Source of the DNA: Rhypophila decipiens
Taxonomy: Eukaryota > Ascomycota > Sordariomycetes > Sordariales > Naviculisporaceae
Reading direction: 5' to 3'
Length of the DNA stretch: 64,000 nt
Assembly (NCBI GenBank): GCA_033297075.1
Contig: MU858051.1
Location: forward strand, 186,001 to 250,000
Shown here one piece after another: positions 11,601-23,100 of this stretch. Below the pieces are notes generated by a model. The model did not search any database and was not told the origin of the DNA. It saw nothing but the letters and a program-made list of their open reading frames with translations. Within the stretch, counting starts at the first letter, position 1. Each line of letters opens with the position of its first letter. Made by a program: the position numbers and the translations under genes.

Positions 11601-12449
11601 TTCTTCCAAAGGCTCACCGAGACTGCATGGAGGTCTTGTTCGTCTTCTTCAAGTGGGCGGGCTCATTTCACCAGGTTGATGAGGAAAGCGGCTCAAAGAT
11701 GGACATTAAGAATCTGGCCACCGTCATTGCGCCGAATGTGCTTTTCGATAAGAACAAGATTTCCAACCTCGACAGTGATCCGATGTATGCGATCGAAGCC
11801 GTTGAGCTGCTTATTACATATATTGAGGAGATGTGCTTGGTAAGCGCGAACCCGGAACTCCAGACACCTCCTATCGTTACCGATACACTAACGTCCATGA
11901 TTTTAGGTCCCCGATGATTTGATAGACGCGCTAAGCGACAAGTCACTGCTGGGAGCAAACGACATCACGAGCAAGGAGATTCTGAAGCGATTTGGGGACC
12001 GGCATCACGCGCTCGGAACCCCCGGCGCGCGACAATACCCGGACGTGGCCGAGTTTGTAGGCAGGCATGAGAACCCGAGCCGACCACCGCCGAGGAGGAT
12101 GGAGACGGACCCATCGTGGGGACAGCAAGAAACCAGCGTCCGGACGGTGCAAGACCCCAACCTACCACAGCCTCCCGGATTTAACGGTGGCGGTGGCGGT
12201 GGACCAGGAGGGCCTCAAGGGACGCCGCCTAAGAGGGGTCCCTACGATATCCCTCCTCATCAACCACAACAACAACAGCAGCAGCAGCAGCAGCCACATC
12301 CCAGCCCGTATGGACAATATGAGAACCCCGGGACACCGGAGCCCGGAGCAACACCAGGCGGAGGACCAGGAGGACAGCCAAGACGCGAGTGGAGGAATTC
12401 GGGCTGGAATAATAGGCAAGGAAGCGGCGTCGCCACTGGGACTGTCTAA
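8609..12449 (+). CDS. lrg1: LIM-domain Rho GTPase-activating protein, LRG1 type (1209 aa)
   Basis: Four exons: 8609-8980, 9048-9738, 9816-11839 and 11907-12449; branch sites GGCTAAC and CACTAAC are visible. Domain order: disordered N-terminus with a His run (about 20-25) and Arg-Asp repeats; LIM1 (about 95-155, starting VCKKCGEALMGQF); LIM2 (about 158-217); an isolated LIM-like half, RCSGCQ...HWHPECY (about 219-252); a further LIM (about 467-522, starting HCVLCRKPIEDECA); and a RhoGAP domain (about 823-1030). The arginine finger is R873 in GVFRKNGN. The C-terminus is disordered, with a poly-Gln run and Pro/Gly-rich sequence. This architecture is that of yeast Lrg1 and its filamentous-fungal homologues. 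These stimulate GTP hydrolysis by Rho1-type GTPases and so control cell-wall synthesis, septation and polar growth at hyphal tips. An AATAAA lies at 12557-12562 after the stop. Confidence 0.93.
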
Positions 12450-13469
12450 AAGAAAAGGGATTGCGTGAGATCTTTCCATCGTTACCTATTGCTTGGGTAG
12501 TAGATCTTGGTTTCTGGGATGGACTGGGAAAGGGAGTGATGTAAATATTCAAGGTAAATAAAGGAGGGAACGATCAGATCAACAACTGACGGTTGCTTGC
12601 TGATTTGGTTTGGTTTTTTTCTTGCTTTCTCGGGTTCTTCTTGTCTGGTTTTCTTTTGTAAAGCAGGTAGCGAGCACAGCAAGCAAGCAGGCAAAGCAGG
12701 CAAGCAAAGCATAGCATTGCGTGCCATGTCATGATGGATGAATAACAACAAGAATAAAAGGCACGAATTATTGACGAGCATACCTACCTACCTTGGGCAA
12801 ATGATTCAGCCCAACAGGATGATATATATGCTTCTGCCAGGCAGTATTAGACGTACGGATCCCATTGAACAGGTACAATAACTGTGAAATGTGTATGTAG
12901 ACTAAATTATGGACTTCTGCTCCACTGCCAAAAAGACACCTTGGGTAGGCTGTACCTAGTGAATCAAGGCTGTGCCCGGCGACAAATTACCCTTTGAATA
13001 CGCTGTACAAAACACCCGCTAATAGGGCCCAAAAGAAAAAGAAGAAGAAAAAACCAGTTTATCATCACATGTCTGTCTGTCTCGGGAGAAATCATTTGCA
13101 ACAAGAAAAGCAAAATCCCAGGCCTACCTGCGCTTCCCAGTTCCCGAGGCTTTATGTGTGAATGCCCAACCGAAGCCCACCTGCCTGCCCTTCCCAAATC
13201 CTCTGGGCAGAAGGCAACACACCCGATAACGCCTGATAAGTGGATTCTCCGCGAAGAGAGACGCAAGGAAACGTTTGTCATGAGAAGCAACTCCACCCTT
13301 GAATGGAAATATCAACCGGTAGTAGGTACGAATGCACATAAGTAACAATTAAAGATGGGGATATCAGGTTTCTTTTTGTCGGCTTCAGATTTTGGGTCAA
13401 AACATGTCCCTAGAATAACAACATTAGCACTTGGCCAGCCGAGGTGTGTCAGTGGACCTTGGCATGAAC
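12450..13469. other. Convergent intergenic region with GCAAGCAAGC repeats
   Basis: Shared 3' flank of the RhoGAP and E2 genes. It holds AATAAA at 12557-12562 and a run of degenerate GCAAG and GCAGG units at about 12665-12720. Nothing coding is supported. Confidence 0.5.
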
Positions 13470-15202
13470 TCACTCCAATGACTGCTGGACGGATCGGCGG
13501 AGGCGCCTGTTGTAGACCTTTCGGTCCTCTGCCGAGCCCCAGTAGAGTTTGAAGGCCTCGGGATTCACGAGCGTTCTGGGATCGTAGGGGGGCTGCTCCT
13601 CCTCCAATGCCTCAATGACAGCCTCGATGTGGGACTTGGCATCCTCTCGTTTGCTTAGCGGCGCAAAGTAGCAGGGTGTCCCATCGGCCGAGATTCGATG
13701 ATGGAATAGGCGTGTCTCGAATTTGATCCTGGGCTGCTCTTCGGGAAAACGAGGACTGAAGCAGAGCTTGAGCCGAAACAGACCACCGTCCAGGTTCGTC
13801 ATAGGTTTTCCGAAGTAGGTCAGGGCCCAGACAAAGGGATTCTGGTCCACGAGTTCAAGGTTGTGTGGAATGTCGGATCTCTTGAAGGACTCTACCACCT
13901 GTTCGTACTGGCGTTGGAGATTAACCGCGACCGTTGTCTCCTTTTGTTTTGCCGTGAGACCGTCCGCACTCCACGCCTCGGTCTCGGCGTCCAGGGCTTT
14001 CTTGATGTTCTTCAGCCTCCTCTCGAGCTCCGAATAGTTGAATTTACCCTCCATTGTGTTGCTCGATCCCTCGAAGGGCATTCTGGAGAAAGGGGTGCCA
14101 TCCTTGATCTCCTCCTTCCCCTTTTGGATGGCGGCGAGGTACGAATCGTAGTACCAGAGAAAGCGGCGCTTGCACAGGTCCTTGAATGGTTCGAACGGCA
14201 CCGTCGACTCATCGTCCATCGTGTCCATGTCTAGTTCATAGTCTTCCCTGTTGATGGGGGGCGCAGTGACGGTTCCGTCGAAAGACAAGCCCAGATATTC
14301 CTCGAGCCGTTGGATGACTGATATGCGCAAAGTCTCGTGGCGGATCTACACTATGTCAGCATGGGGCCTTCAACAGCAAAACAGTCTGATTTCCAGACCT
14401 TTTGAATGTAATCCTTTTGGTTCTTCTTGTCCGGGACTTCGTTCGCATCCTCAAATCCGGGCTCGTTCTCATACGGGTTGGCCGACATCAAGCTCTGGAT
14501 CGAGATCAGGATCGATTCGAGGCCCTGAGCGGCGGACCACTCCTCTCCTCGCTCTCCACGCCATGTCCTATAATCCACGTCAGTCATCGGATCGTGGGTG
14601 CTCGTTCGGCCGGGATGGGCTCGGGAAGGTTACCCTAGAATGGACCTAGAAGCACATGATGATTAGAATCGAGACATTGCACCTTGCATAGTTGAGTCGG
14701 ACTCACAAGCACACGCGACCATTCGCATAGATATTTGGGTTGAATCGACATCTTCCACCGTTGGTTGTAGTTGCTTGGACATTCGGCGACTTACGCGGAT
14801 AGTCTTTGTTGAACTTGAACGTAAACTAGCCGACAATGTTAGCGTACGCCTAACTATCGTGAATCGCTCAATTTGCTGGGGTAGTACCTCGAAGAAGCCG
14901 AATTCGTAGGGGGTCTCGTGAGGCCCAATGATCAAGGCCTTGACATTGCGGACATCGATGTCACGACATGCGACAGCGAGCGCTAAGTAAAGAATAGTAT
15001 GAGTAACGGAGATGCAGAATGAAATCGCCGGAAGAGGAACCGCAGCTTACAGAGGTCTGAATTCTTCTGGAGTTCGCTCAACTCCTGGAGTTGGTGAAAA
15101 CACCATCATGGTCAGCCTTACAACCCCGCCGGCTCAAGGGGAATGGAGATGGGAGATGTGACGACCCACCTTTGTGATTCTAAAGACAGACTGGTCCGCC
15201 AT
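13470..15202 (-). CDS. UBE2Z-like ubiquitin-conjugating enzyme (E2), 445 aa, seven exons
   Basis: Exons in transcription order: 15202-15170, 15084-15051, 14982-14888, 14825-14707, 14645-14634 (only 12 nt), 14567-14399 and 14345-13470. The joined frame has no stop. The N-terminal half is a full UBC fold: IGPHETPYEFGFF, then DYPRKSPNV, then FNPNIYANGRVCLSILGTW, with the catalytic cysteine at C93, then LISIQSLMSANPYENEPGFE. These motifs and their order match human UBE2Z (USE1). That enzyme takes ubiquitin or FAT10 from UBA6; fungi generally lack UBA6, so charging by UBA1 is expected here. The C-terminal half has a long linker helix and a second, UBC-like region (about 310-400) without an obvious catalytic cysteine. 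The start MADQSVFRITK begins the expected first helix. It is head to head with RFC2. Confidence 0.88.
14634..14645 (-). other. 12-nt micro-exon in the E2 gene
   Basis: Reads GTCCATTCTAGG on the coding strand, between acceptor CTTCTAG and donor GTAACC. It is needed to restore the conserved sequence VCLSILGTW directly after the active-site cysteine. It is phase 2 on both sides, so skipping it would keep the frame and delete exactly Ser-Ile-Leu-Gly. Confidence 0.8.
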
Positions 15203-16262
15203 GATGTCGGGAAGTTGGTCTGGGAGAAGCTTTCAGTCGAATTCGCGTAGCTTCGAACGCAACAAGTAGTAGATGTTGTGTGCTTCAACGAGCGTAGTTG
15301 GAGAAGGTGCCTAAGGTTGGGAGCCAGGGTAGCCGCTGAACTGAAGATGAGGATTCAGAGGAAGGCTGAGGATGAACGGATTCACAAAGCGAACTCAGGT
15401 TAACGACACACTCGAATGGTCCACAATTCGCAGGCAGATGGATAGAGATCGAAAGCTAATGGTATGGTTGGGAGATAGTTCATGGGGCTGCTGACTACCA
15501 AAAGAGAACGATTGGAGGGGGTGCAGCTGGGATTCCTGGGTACGTAGTAGTGTAGTTGCCCGGTGCGGGGCTGCGGGGTGACAGTTGAGATGATCATTTG
15601 CAGCGCCTTTCAATCCACTGCCGGGGGCGCGGACGTGACATACGGAGATTTTGCCTGCCCTTGAGGCTCCAAGGACTGAACTAACTGTCGCTAGCCGTCC
15701 ATTTCCGTTTGTTTCAAACAGACACAACGACCCCATTGTTCATCTTTTTCATAGTGTAGAACCAGGTGGAATAACTGCCTTGCATGTACGAATAATACCA
15801 TGTGTCTTGGGTGGAAACAAAGCGCGAGGATGCCAGAGATGCCTTGCCAGGGCTCCAGCCCAAAGCTATTTTTCACCAACCAACTCTTTTCGTTGGCTTT
15901 AACTCCGTAGCTTGAAATGAAAGTCGATTGGGAGCGTTTGCTCATTCCTCGCAACGGGGGAACAGAGTACAGGCGGTGGAGACTTCAAGTTATGCAAAGG
16001 CCGGGATGCTGAACAACCCCTGTCCATTGTGCTGCGAAGATCACTCAACCCGAAGCTCAGGGTGTGTGGGGCCCGCCAAAAAACGCGGTTCGGCGCGGGT
16101 TCAACTGCCAGACGCGTAAAGTGCCATTTCATGAGTTCAACACCTCACGGCACTACCAGTCAGTATCTTTGACAAGGCACCACCGCCTTCTCTTTTCCCA
16201 CTCTACCGACGACGAGAGATCACAAACCCATAATAAAATTAATTGAATAAACTCGCCCCGTC
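15203..16262. other. Bidirectional promoter region between the E2 gene and RFC2
   Basis: About 1.06 kb between two divergent start codons. Open stretches here are short and unconvincing. The part next to the RFC2 ATG (16170-16260) is rich in C and A, as in a fungal 5' leader. Confidence 0.5.
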
Positions 16263-17486
16263 ATGTCCAACTTTTTCGATCTCAAAGCCCGCAAAGCGGC
16301 AGCAGCCAACGGAGCAAGCAACAATGCCGCCAAAGAAGCCGATAAGAAAGCTCCAAGAGCCCAGCCATGGGTTGAGAAATAGTATGGATTGACCACCACT
16401 CCCGTGACAAAACAAAATAAAAAAGCCAAATGCTTACTTGCCTACTTCCAAAACAGCCGACCAAAGACCCTCAGCGATGTCACTGCCCAAGACCACACCA
16501 TCACCGTCCTCCAACGGACCCTCCAAGCCACCAACCTTCCGCACATGCTCTTCTACGGCCCCCCAGGAACAGGCAAAACATCAACAATCCTCGCCCTAGC
16601 CAAAGAGCTCTACGGCCCAGAACTGATGAAGTCCCGCGTGCTCGAGCTCAACGCCTCCGACGAGCGCGGCATATCCATCGTCCGGGAAAAGGTCAAAAAC
16701 TTCGCCCGCATGCAGCTCACCAACCCGCCGGCGGGCTACAAGTCGCGCTTCCCGTGTCCGCCATTCAAGATTATCATTCTTGACGAGGCGGATAGCATGA
16801 CGCAGGACGCGCAGAGCGCGCTGCGCAGAACCATGGAGACGTACAGCAAGATTACACGGTTCTGTCTGATTTGCAATTATGTCACCAGGATCATCGACCC
16901 GCTGGCGAGTCGATGCAGCAAATTTCGCTTCAAGAGCCTGGATCAGGGGAATACCAGGAAGAGGCTGGAGGAGATTGCCAAGCTGGAGGGGGTCGGGTTG
17001 GAGGATGGTGCCGTCGATGCGTTGATCAAGAGCAGCGATGGTGATTTGAGAAAGGCGATTACGTTCTTGCAGAGCGCCGCGAGATTGGTTGGAGCTACGG
17101 GCGCAAAAGAGAAGGACGGCGATGGTGACGAGGAAATGGAGCTAGATGCCAAGTTGGTGACTGTCAAGATCGTCGAGGATATCGCGGGCGTTATTCCCGA
17201 CAAGACGATCAATGACTTGGTAGCTGCGATGCAACCGAGCGGACAGACGTACCAAAAAATCTCCAAAGTCGTCGAGGAGATGGTGGCGGATGGGTGGAGT
17301 GCAGGACAGACCACGGCACAGCTATACCAGGCGCTGGTGTACGACGAGACGATCCCGGATATACAGAAGAACAAGATCGTCATGGTGTTTTCCGAGGTGG
17401 ACAAGAGGTTGAACGACGGTGCTGATGAGCATCTGTCCATACTGGACCTTACATTAAGGATTTCAGGAATCTTGGCAGAAAGCTAG
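16263..17486 (+). CDS. rfc2: Replication factor C clamp-loader subunit (yeast Rfc2 / human RFC4 type), 382 aa
   Basis: Two exons: 16263-16381 and 16457-17486. The donor GTATGG follows GAGAAATA, and the acceptor AACAG restores WVEKYRPKTL, the signature start of RFC small subunits. Walker A GPPGTGKT is at residues 74-81, Walker B LDEAD at about 148-152, sensor/arginine-finger SRC motif in [10 protein letters not shown], and the RFC C-terminal collar domain follows. [10 protein letters not shown] and [16 protein letters not shown] match the yeast Rfc2/human RFC4 branch rather than Rfc3, Rfc4 or Rfc5. The protein is part of the pentamer that opens and loads PCNA at primer junctions, and of the Rad24, Ctf18 and Elg1 alternative loaders. 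A short acidic insert (about 257-268, rich in Asp and Glu) interrupts the region before the collar and is probably an exposed loop. Confidence 0.95.
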
Positions 17487-17684
17487 GGCCGATGTTTGGT
17501 GATGGAATGACCTTTTCAGTTGATTGGAAGGCTGTGTACTGTCTTGTTGGGATGATGGATTAGACTGCCCAGGAGAGCAGGTTAAATACCATATTGATGC
17601 CAATGTCAATGTTTACAAACGTGCCAACTCTCTCCACAGGCGCCTACATACTGTTATATGCTGCTCCCTTGCAAACTCACTACG

Positions 17685-19370
17685 TCACGGAGAAGCATTC
17701 TCACCCCCCAAAAGCCCCAAATTCCCATCCAAAAGACTCCAAACATCCATCTCGGCCGACTTTTTCGGTGGTGCCTCACTATTATGTCTCCTCGCCGCCG
17801 CGCCAACTGACCTCCGAGATGGTTTGCCTCCTGCACCGCCCTCGGCAGCAAGCCAGATATCGTCCGCCGTTGCAGTGACATTGTCATCCCCATTCCCAGA
17901 GTCAACATGCTGACTGGTTTGTCGATTCACTCCCAGAAGCGTCTCAATCTCGCCAATCGTCCGCATAGAAGTCTCAATCGCCATCTGACCCTCGTCAATC
18001 TTTTCAGCGACTGCTTCTAGGGTGGCGATCTTGGCTGAGTCTGCTGCGTAGACCCATGGTTTGATTTTGTTTGTTGTTGTTGTTGTGTCTGTACCTTGTG
18101 AGATACCTGAGAGCTGATGCTGCTCGATTAGCGGTGGTGGTTTCCGTCGAGCAGCACCACCGCCTACGCCGGGCATGGGATGTGCAGGTATCAGCTGGGA
18201 TTCTTGGGCCAAACGATCGAGGTGTTGCCATGTTTCTTTTAGTTGTTTGCTGATTGTGCTGGTTAGGTGGGACTTTTGGGATATTAACGATTTCTGGGTG
18301 TGCGAGAGGAGAAGAAGCTGGGATAGGTATGGTGAGAGGAGGTGAGCGCTTGTTTCTCTGGGCCAAGTAGAATCAGGTTGTTGTTGTTGCTCTGAATGTA
18401 TCAGACGATCCTGGCTGGTTTGCGGTTTCATGCTTGGTCTGGGCTGCTGGCTGACCAGCTGGAGAAGAGCTTTCCTGGCATCCGAGTATCGAGCGTATTT
18501 CTCTTTGATGCTGGCGAGACTCTCGTCCATTTGAAGGCGTGTAGTGCCGTTTTTGGAGCCTTCCTGGGAATACTGTTGTTGTTGATCTTCGCCCCCGGTT
18601 CCTGAGGCTTTGCCTAGCTCCGTCTCGATCCAGTTGATGAGCTCGACCCGGGTTGCGTTGAGGGCCTCGAATTTGGCGCTCTCGCTTATAGCCCTGGGGT
18701 CACTGGTAATGGAAATGGTCCGCTGCTTGACCTCTTCTAGCAGCTGTTCTTCACGGTTGAGAAGGAGCTTGGTACGCAGGACGTGCTTCTCTAGCTGGTC
18801 GATCAGGTCTTTTAGGTGAGTGCTGGGCCGAGCATTGTCGTCGAGTGTTACGAGGGAGTTGACCACGTCTCTGGGGACCTCTGGGAGGGTACAAGAGTAG
18901 CGAAACATTTCCTTGGGGTCCAGGAATTCGGTTGATGCGGCTGGTTTCTGTTCCAGCTGGCGGATGTGCTGCTCGACGACCTGTAGCCTCTCTTGCTTCT
19001 TTCGGAGGATGATGGTGGCTAGATGATCATGGATGGGATCCTCATTTGGTGCAGTAGCCGTATGTTTCTCTTCTCGAGTCTGATCTATGGCCTGTACGCA
19101 TGCCTTGTATTCCTCCTGTGCCTTCACATTTCTGCCCAGGGCCTCGAGGTATTCCTTGTACAGACCCCTGGTTGCTGGCGAGGTTCTCTGCTCACTGGAT
19201 TCGACCAGTGCGAGCGGGCTGACGGCAGATCCATCCTTGAGACATGAATCGAGATGAAGTGCGAGAATGCGTCGTATATGTGCCACTTCTTCTCGTGGTC
19301 TTATATAAGGGTCCAGTATCTTTTGGGCTGCATGAAGGGCTTCCTCCTCCTTTTCCTCGATCGAGCTCAT
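17685..19370 (-). CDS. Unknown coiled-coil protein (561 aa)
   Basis: Single-exon frame. I start it at the ATG at 19370 (MSSIEEKEEEALHAAQKILD); further upstream the frame has only a TTG. The N-terminal part (about 1-80) is helical and contains PYIRPREEVAHIRRILALHL. Long heptad-like segments rich in Glu, Gln, Lys and Leu follow (about 85-300), interrupted by Gln-rich and Ser/Thr-rich linkers. A conserved-looking end, MDVWSLLDGNLGLLGG, closes the protein. No enzymatic motif, signal peptide or membrane segment is visible. The layout resembles subunits of spindle, kinetochore or augmin-type assemblies, but I cannot place it in a family and give no function. It ends 198 bp from the convergent RFC2 stop and shares a promoter region with BRR2. 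Confidence 0.75.
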   Translation of the reverse strand: MSSIEEKEEEALHAAQKILDPYIRPREEVAHIRRILALHLDSCLKDGSAVSPLALVESSEQRTSPATRGLYKEYLEALGRNVKAQEEYKACVQAIDQTREEKHTATAPNEDPIHDHLATIILRKKQERLQVVEQHIRQLEQKPAASTEFLDPKEMFRYSCTLPEVPRDVVNSLVTLDDNARPSTHLKDLIDQLEKHVLRTKLLLNREEQLLEEVKQRTISITSDPRAISESAKFEALNATRVELINWIETELGKASGTGGEDQQQQYSQEGSKNGTTRLQMDESLASIKEKYARYSDARKALLQLVSQQPRPSMKPQTSQDRLIHSEQQQQPDSTWPRETSAHLLSPYLSQLLLLSHTQKSLISQKSHLTSTISKQLKETWQHLDRLAQESQLIPAHPMPGVGGGAARRKPPPLIEQHQLSGISQGTDTTTTTNKIKPWVYAADSAKIATLEAVAEKIDEGQMAIETSMRTIGEIETLLGVNRQTSQHVDSGNGDDNVTATADDIWLAAEGGAGGKPSRRSVGAAARRHNSEAPPKKSAEMDVWSLLDGNLGLLGGENASP

Positions 19371-20136
19371 TTTCAGTGTCGTCTCTTTCAAAAGCTTGTG
19401 AAGAGGGACATTGTATTAGGGCGAATCAACGGGGCTGGTATGAGGAAATATCAGGCCGTGCTTGGGTTCTGTCCTTTTTATTTACTTGTAGATGTAAACA
19501 AACGGTTCGTCGCTGGAGGCGGTATGGGATGATTAGGAGACGGGAAACGGAGACGGATACAGGTGCTACGGAGTGTGAACGGAAAGTCTTGGCTTGAGTG
19601 AAGCCAAGCGCGCTGGCACGGATGAAATTGTGGTGAGGGTCTCTGCAACCAAATGATGGGCTCCAGTTTGTAATAAATGTAATTCGTATGTTTGCCTGCC
19701 GTATTTTCCTTTCCGTTCCTCCCCAAATATTTTTAAAGAGGGACTACACCGGCAAGTTGTACTTGTCAAAACGGCCCTCCATTTCCCGTTGAAGCCCATG
19801 TAAGGTTAAAACGGCGCTGAAGCTGCAAAGTGGAGCCCAGAGCTGAAGTGGCGCTGTGGCCAATCAGAGCTTGATCGCGCCTGGCGTATAAACTCCACCA
19901 AAAAACATTCAAGTCAGCATGGGCAGGCACCTTCCAGGTTGAACGCCTGCATCAAACGCGACTTCATCTGCTCAACACCACTCACTCACTCCGCTTTCGA
20001 TTGTCCTCTCCCACGCAACACGACATTCGAACCCAAATGCCCCAAGTTTTAAAGTAGGGCGACATATCAGTAAAAGTCCTTCCTCCCGCAACCGTCTATA
20101 CCATCTTGAGTCGATCAAAAGCTCGTCGCCGTCAAG
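19371..20136. other. Bidirectional promoter region, coiled-coil gene and BRR2
   Basis: 766 bp between divergent start codons. It contains a CCAATCA box at 19860-19866 and no supported coding sequence. Confidence 0.5.
19860..19866 (+). promoter_or_regulatory. CCAAT box (CCAATCA) in the BRR2 promoter region
   Basis: CCAATCA lies 271 bp before the BRR2 start codon and about 490 bp from the divergent start. It matches the HAP/CBC complex consensus; its use is inferred. Confidence 0.35.
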
Positions 20137-23100
20137 ATGGCGGACCACCATCGCGATGTTTCGCAGTACAAATATTCGGCCATGTCCAACCTGGTCCTCC
20201 AGGCGGACCGTCGATTCGTCACAAGGCGGACTGATGAGGCCACGGGCGACCCAGAGTCGCTCGCAGGAAAGCTGTCGATCAAAGACATGGGATCGCGAGT
20301 AGCCCGAGACAGCGCGCCGAAACAGAAAAAGTCCGCTATGCCGGCCATAGAACGTGGCAGCTTCCAGGATGGTGCCGATGTTCTTCAACGAGAGAGGAAA
20401 AAGACAGACACGATCGCGAGAGGCGGGGGCCTCCTTTCGGGCGCCGACGCTATGATCGAGGGCATCCGATATCGACCAAGGACCCAACCGACACGCGACG
20501 CCTTCAACCTCATCCTGACCATCGTAGCCGAGCATCTCGGCGATGTTGCCCATGACGCTGTGCGCAGTGCCACCGATGTAGTTCTCGAGTACCTCAAAGA
20601 TGACGACATGAAAGACTTTGACAAAAAGAAGGAAATAGACGACCTCCTGGGCGAATCGATGAGCGCCAAGCAGTTCAACGAGTTGGTCAACCTCGGAAAG
20701 AAACTGACAGACTACGATGCCCAAGACGAAGACGAGGAAATGGTCCAGGCCGAGGAAGATGGCGATGAAGAAATTGACGGCCGTCAGGGCGTCGCTGTCA
20801 ACTTTGAAAACGACGAGGACGATGATGGGTTGCTAGACGTGGTCCGGGACGAGTCATCTGAGGGCGAAGACGAGGACGACGAGCAAGATGACCCAGAGTT
20901 ACAAGAATCCGCCCTGGGCGGAGAGGCTGGGAAAGACCGAGACGAAGAAGAGATTGACGTCTTGGAGGGCGAAACAATGGTTCTTGACTCGGCTCCAGAG
21001 GGAACGAAGAACAAGGACCAAGATCAAAATTTCATACCTGCTCGTGATATCGACGCCTTCTGGTTGCAACGTCTGATCGGCAAGGTCTATCCCGATGCGC
21101 ACACACAACACGACAAGACGCTATCAGCCCTCAAAATATTGTCAGGAGAACCGGATGAACCTGGCGGCGAGGAAAAGCAGCTCCGAGATATCGAGAACGA
21201 CTTGATGGAACTGTTTGATTACGAGCACCACGAAATTGTCCAGAAGCTCATCGCCAACCGTGAGAAAGTGGTATGGCTTACCCGGTTGGCCAGGGCCGAG
21301 ACCAAGGAACAGCGAGATAGCATTGAGCGCGAAATAGCATCAGAAGGGCTCGGCTGGATTCTCGACGAGCTGAGTGGTAAGGCGAAAGAAGACCAGAGGA
21401 GACCAAAGATCGAGGTCAAAATGGACATCGATCCGAGTACCTTTGCCGCCGAGGCCAATAAGAAACCACAACAGTCTGATGGTCAACTGGTCGGGGGCCT
21501 CAAACCGAAAAAGGTCATCAACCTGGAGAATCTCGTGTTTGACCAAGGGAACCATCTCATGACGAACCCCAAGGTAAAACTGCCAAATGGGTCCACCAAG
21601 CGGACGTTCAAGGGATACGAAGAGATTCATGTTCCGCCGCCCAAAAAGCGCAATGATCCGAGTGATGCCAGTGTTGCAGTCTCGGATATGCCCGAATGGG
21701 CCCAACCGCCATTCTCGACGACCAAGACGCTCAACAAGATTCAGTCTCAATGTTATCCAACGGCCTTCCAGAGTGATGGAAACATGCTCGTCTGTGCTCC
21801 GACAGGAAGTGGCAAAACCAACGTGGCGATGCTTACCATCCTCCGCGAGATCGGAAAGCACCGAAACGAAGCTGGTGAGATTGACTTGGACGCCTTCAAG
21901 ATCGTCTATATCGCCCCCCTGAAGGCCCTTGTTCAGGAACAGGTCGGCAACTTTGGCAAACGCCTGGAGCCCTTTGGGATCAAGGTTTCTGAACTCACGG
22001 GTGACCGCCAACTTACCAAACAGCAAATCGCCGAGACGCAAATCATTGTTACTACTCCGGAAAAATGGGACGTCATTACGAGAAAGGCGACGGATATGTC
22101 GTATACGAATCTCGTCCGTCTCATCATTATCGACGAGATTCACCTCCTCCACGATGATCGTGGCCCGGTGCTGGAGAGTATTGTCAGCAGGACTATTCGC
22201 AAGACTGAGCAGACAGGAGAACCTGTGCGGATTGTCGGTCTCTCTGCAACGTTGCCCAACTATCGTGATGTGGCAAGCTTCCTGCGTATCGACAATGAGA
22301 CAGGCTTGTTCCATTTCGACGGCTCGTATCGCCCGTGTCCTTTGCGTCAGGAGTTTATCGGCGTCACTGAACGCAAGGCCATCAAGCAGCTCAAGACCAT
22401 GAACGACATTGTGTACAACAAGGTTCTCGAGCACGTTGGCACCAACCGAAACCAGATGCTCGTCTTTGTTCACTCGAGGAAAGAGACGGCCAAGACTGCA
22501 AAGTACGTCCGAGACAAGGCTCTTGAGCTGGACACGATAAACCAAATCCTGAAGCATGACGCCGGCACTCGCGAGGTGTTGAGCGAAGCAGCAGGGGCTG
22601 TGACCAACACGGAGCTCAAAGATATCCTCCCCTATGGGTTTGGTATCCATCATGCAGGCATGAGCCGAGCTGATCGAACAGACGTGGAAGATCTCTTTGC
22701 CGCCGGTCATATCCAGGTTCTCGTTTGTACTGCCACGCTTGCGTGGGGTGTCAATCTTCCAGCCCATACGGTCATCATCAAGGGCACGCAAGTCTATTCG
22801 CCAGAGAAGGGCAGCTGGGTTGAGTTGAGTCCCCAGGATGTGCTGCAGATGCTGGGTCGTGCTGGTCGGCCCCAGTTCGACACATACGGCGAGGGTATCA
22901 TTATCACCACCCAGGGCGAAATTCCATACTACCTCTCACTCCTCAACCAGCAGCTGCCAATCGAGAGTCAGTTTGTTTCCAAGCTGGTCGACAATCTGAA
23001 TGCCGAGATTGTCCTCGGCAATGTGCGGACCCGTGACGAAGGCGTAGAATGGCTTGGTTACACCTACTTGTTTGTCCGCATGCTCCGTTCTCCTGGGCTC

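Noticed and set aside
21340..22791. 483-codon minus-strand frame inside BRR2
   Set aside because: Antisense shadow of the first helicase cassette, with no promoter-like flank or recognisable product.
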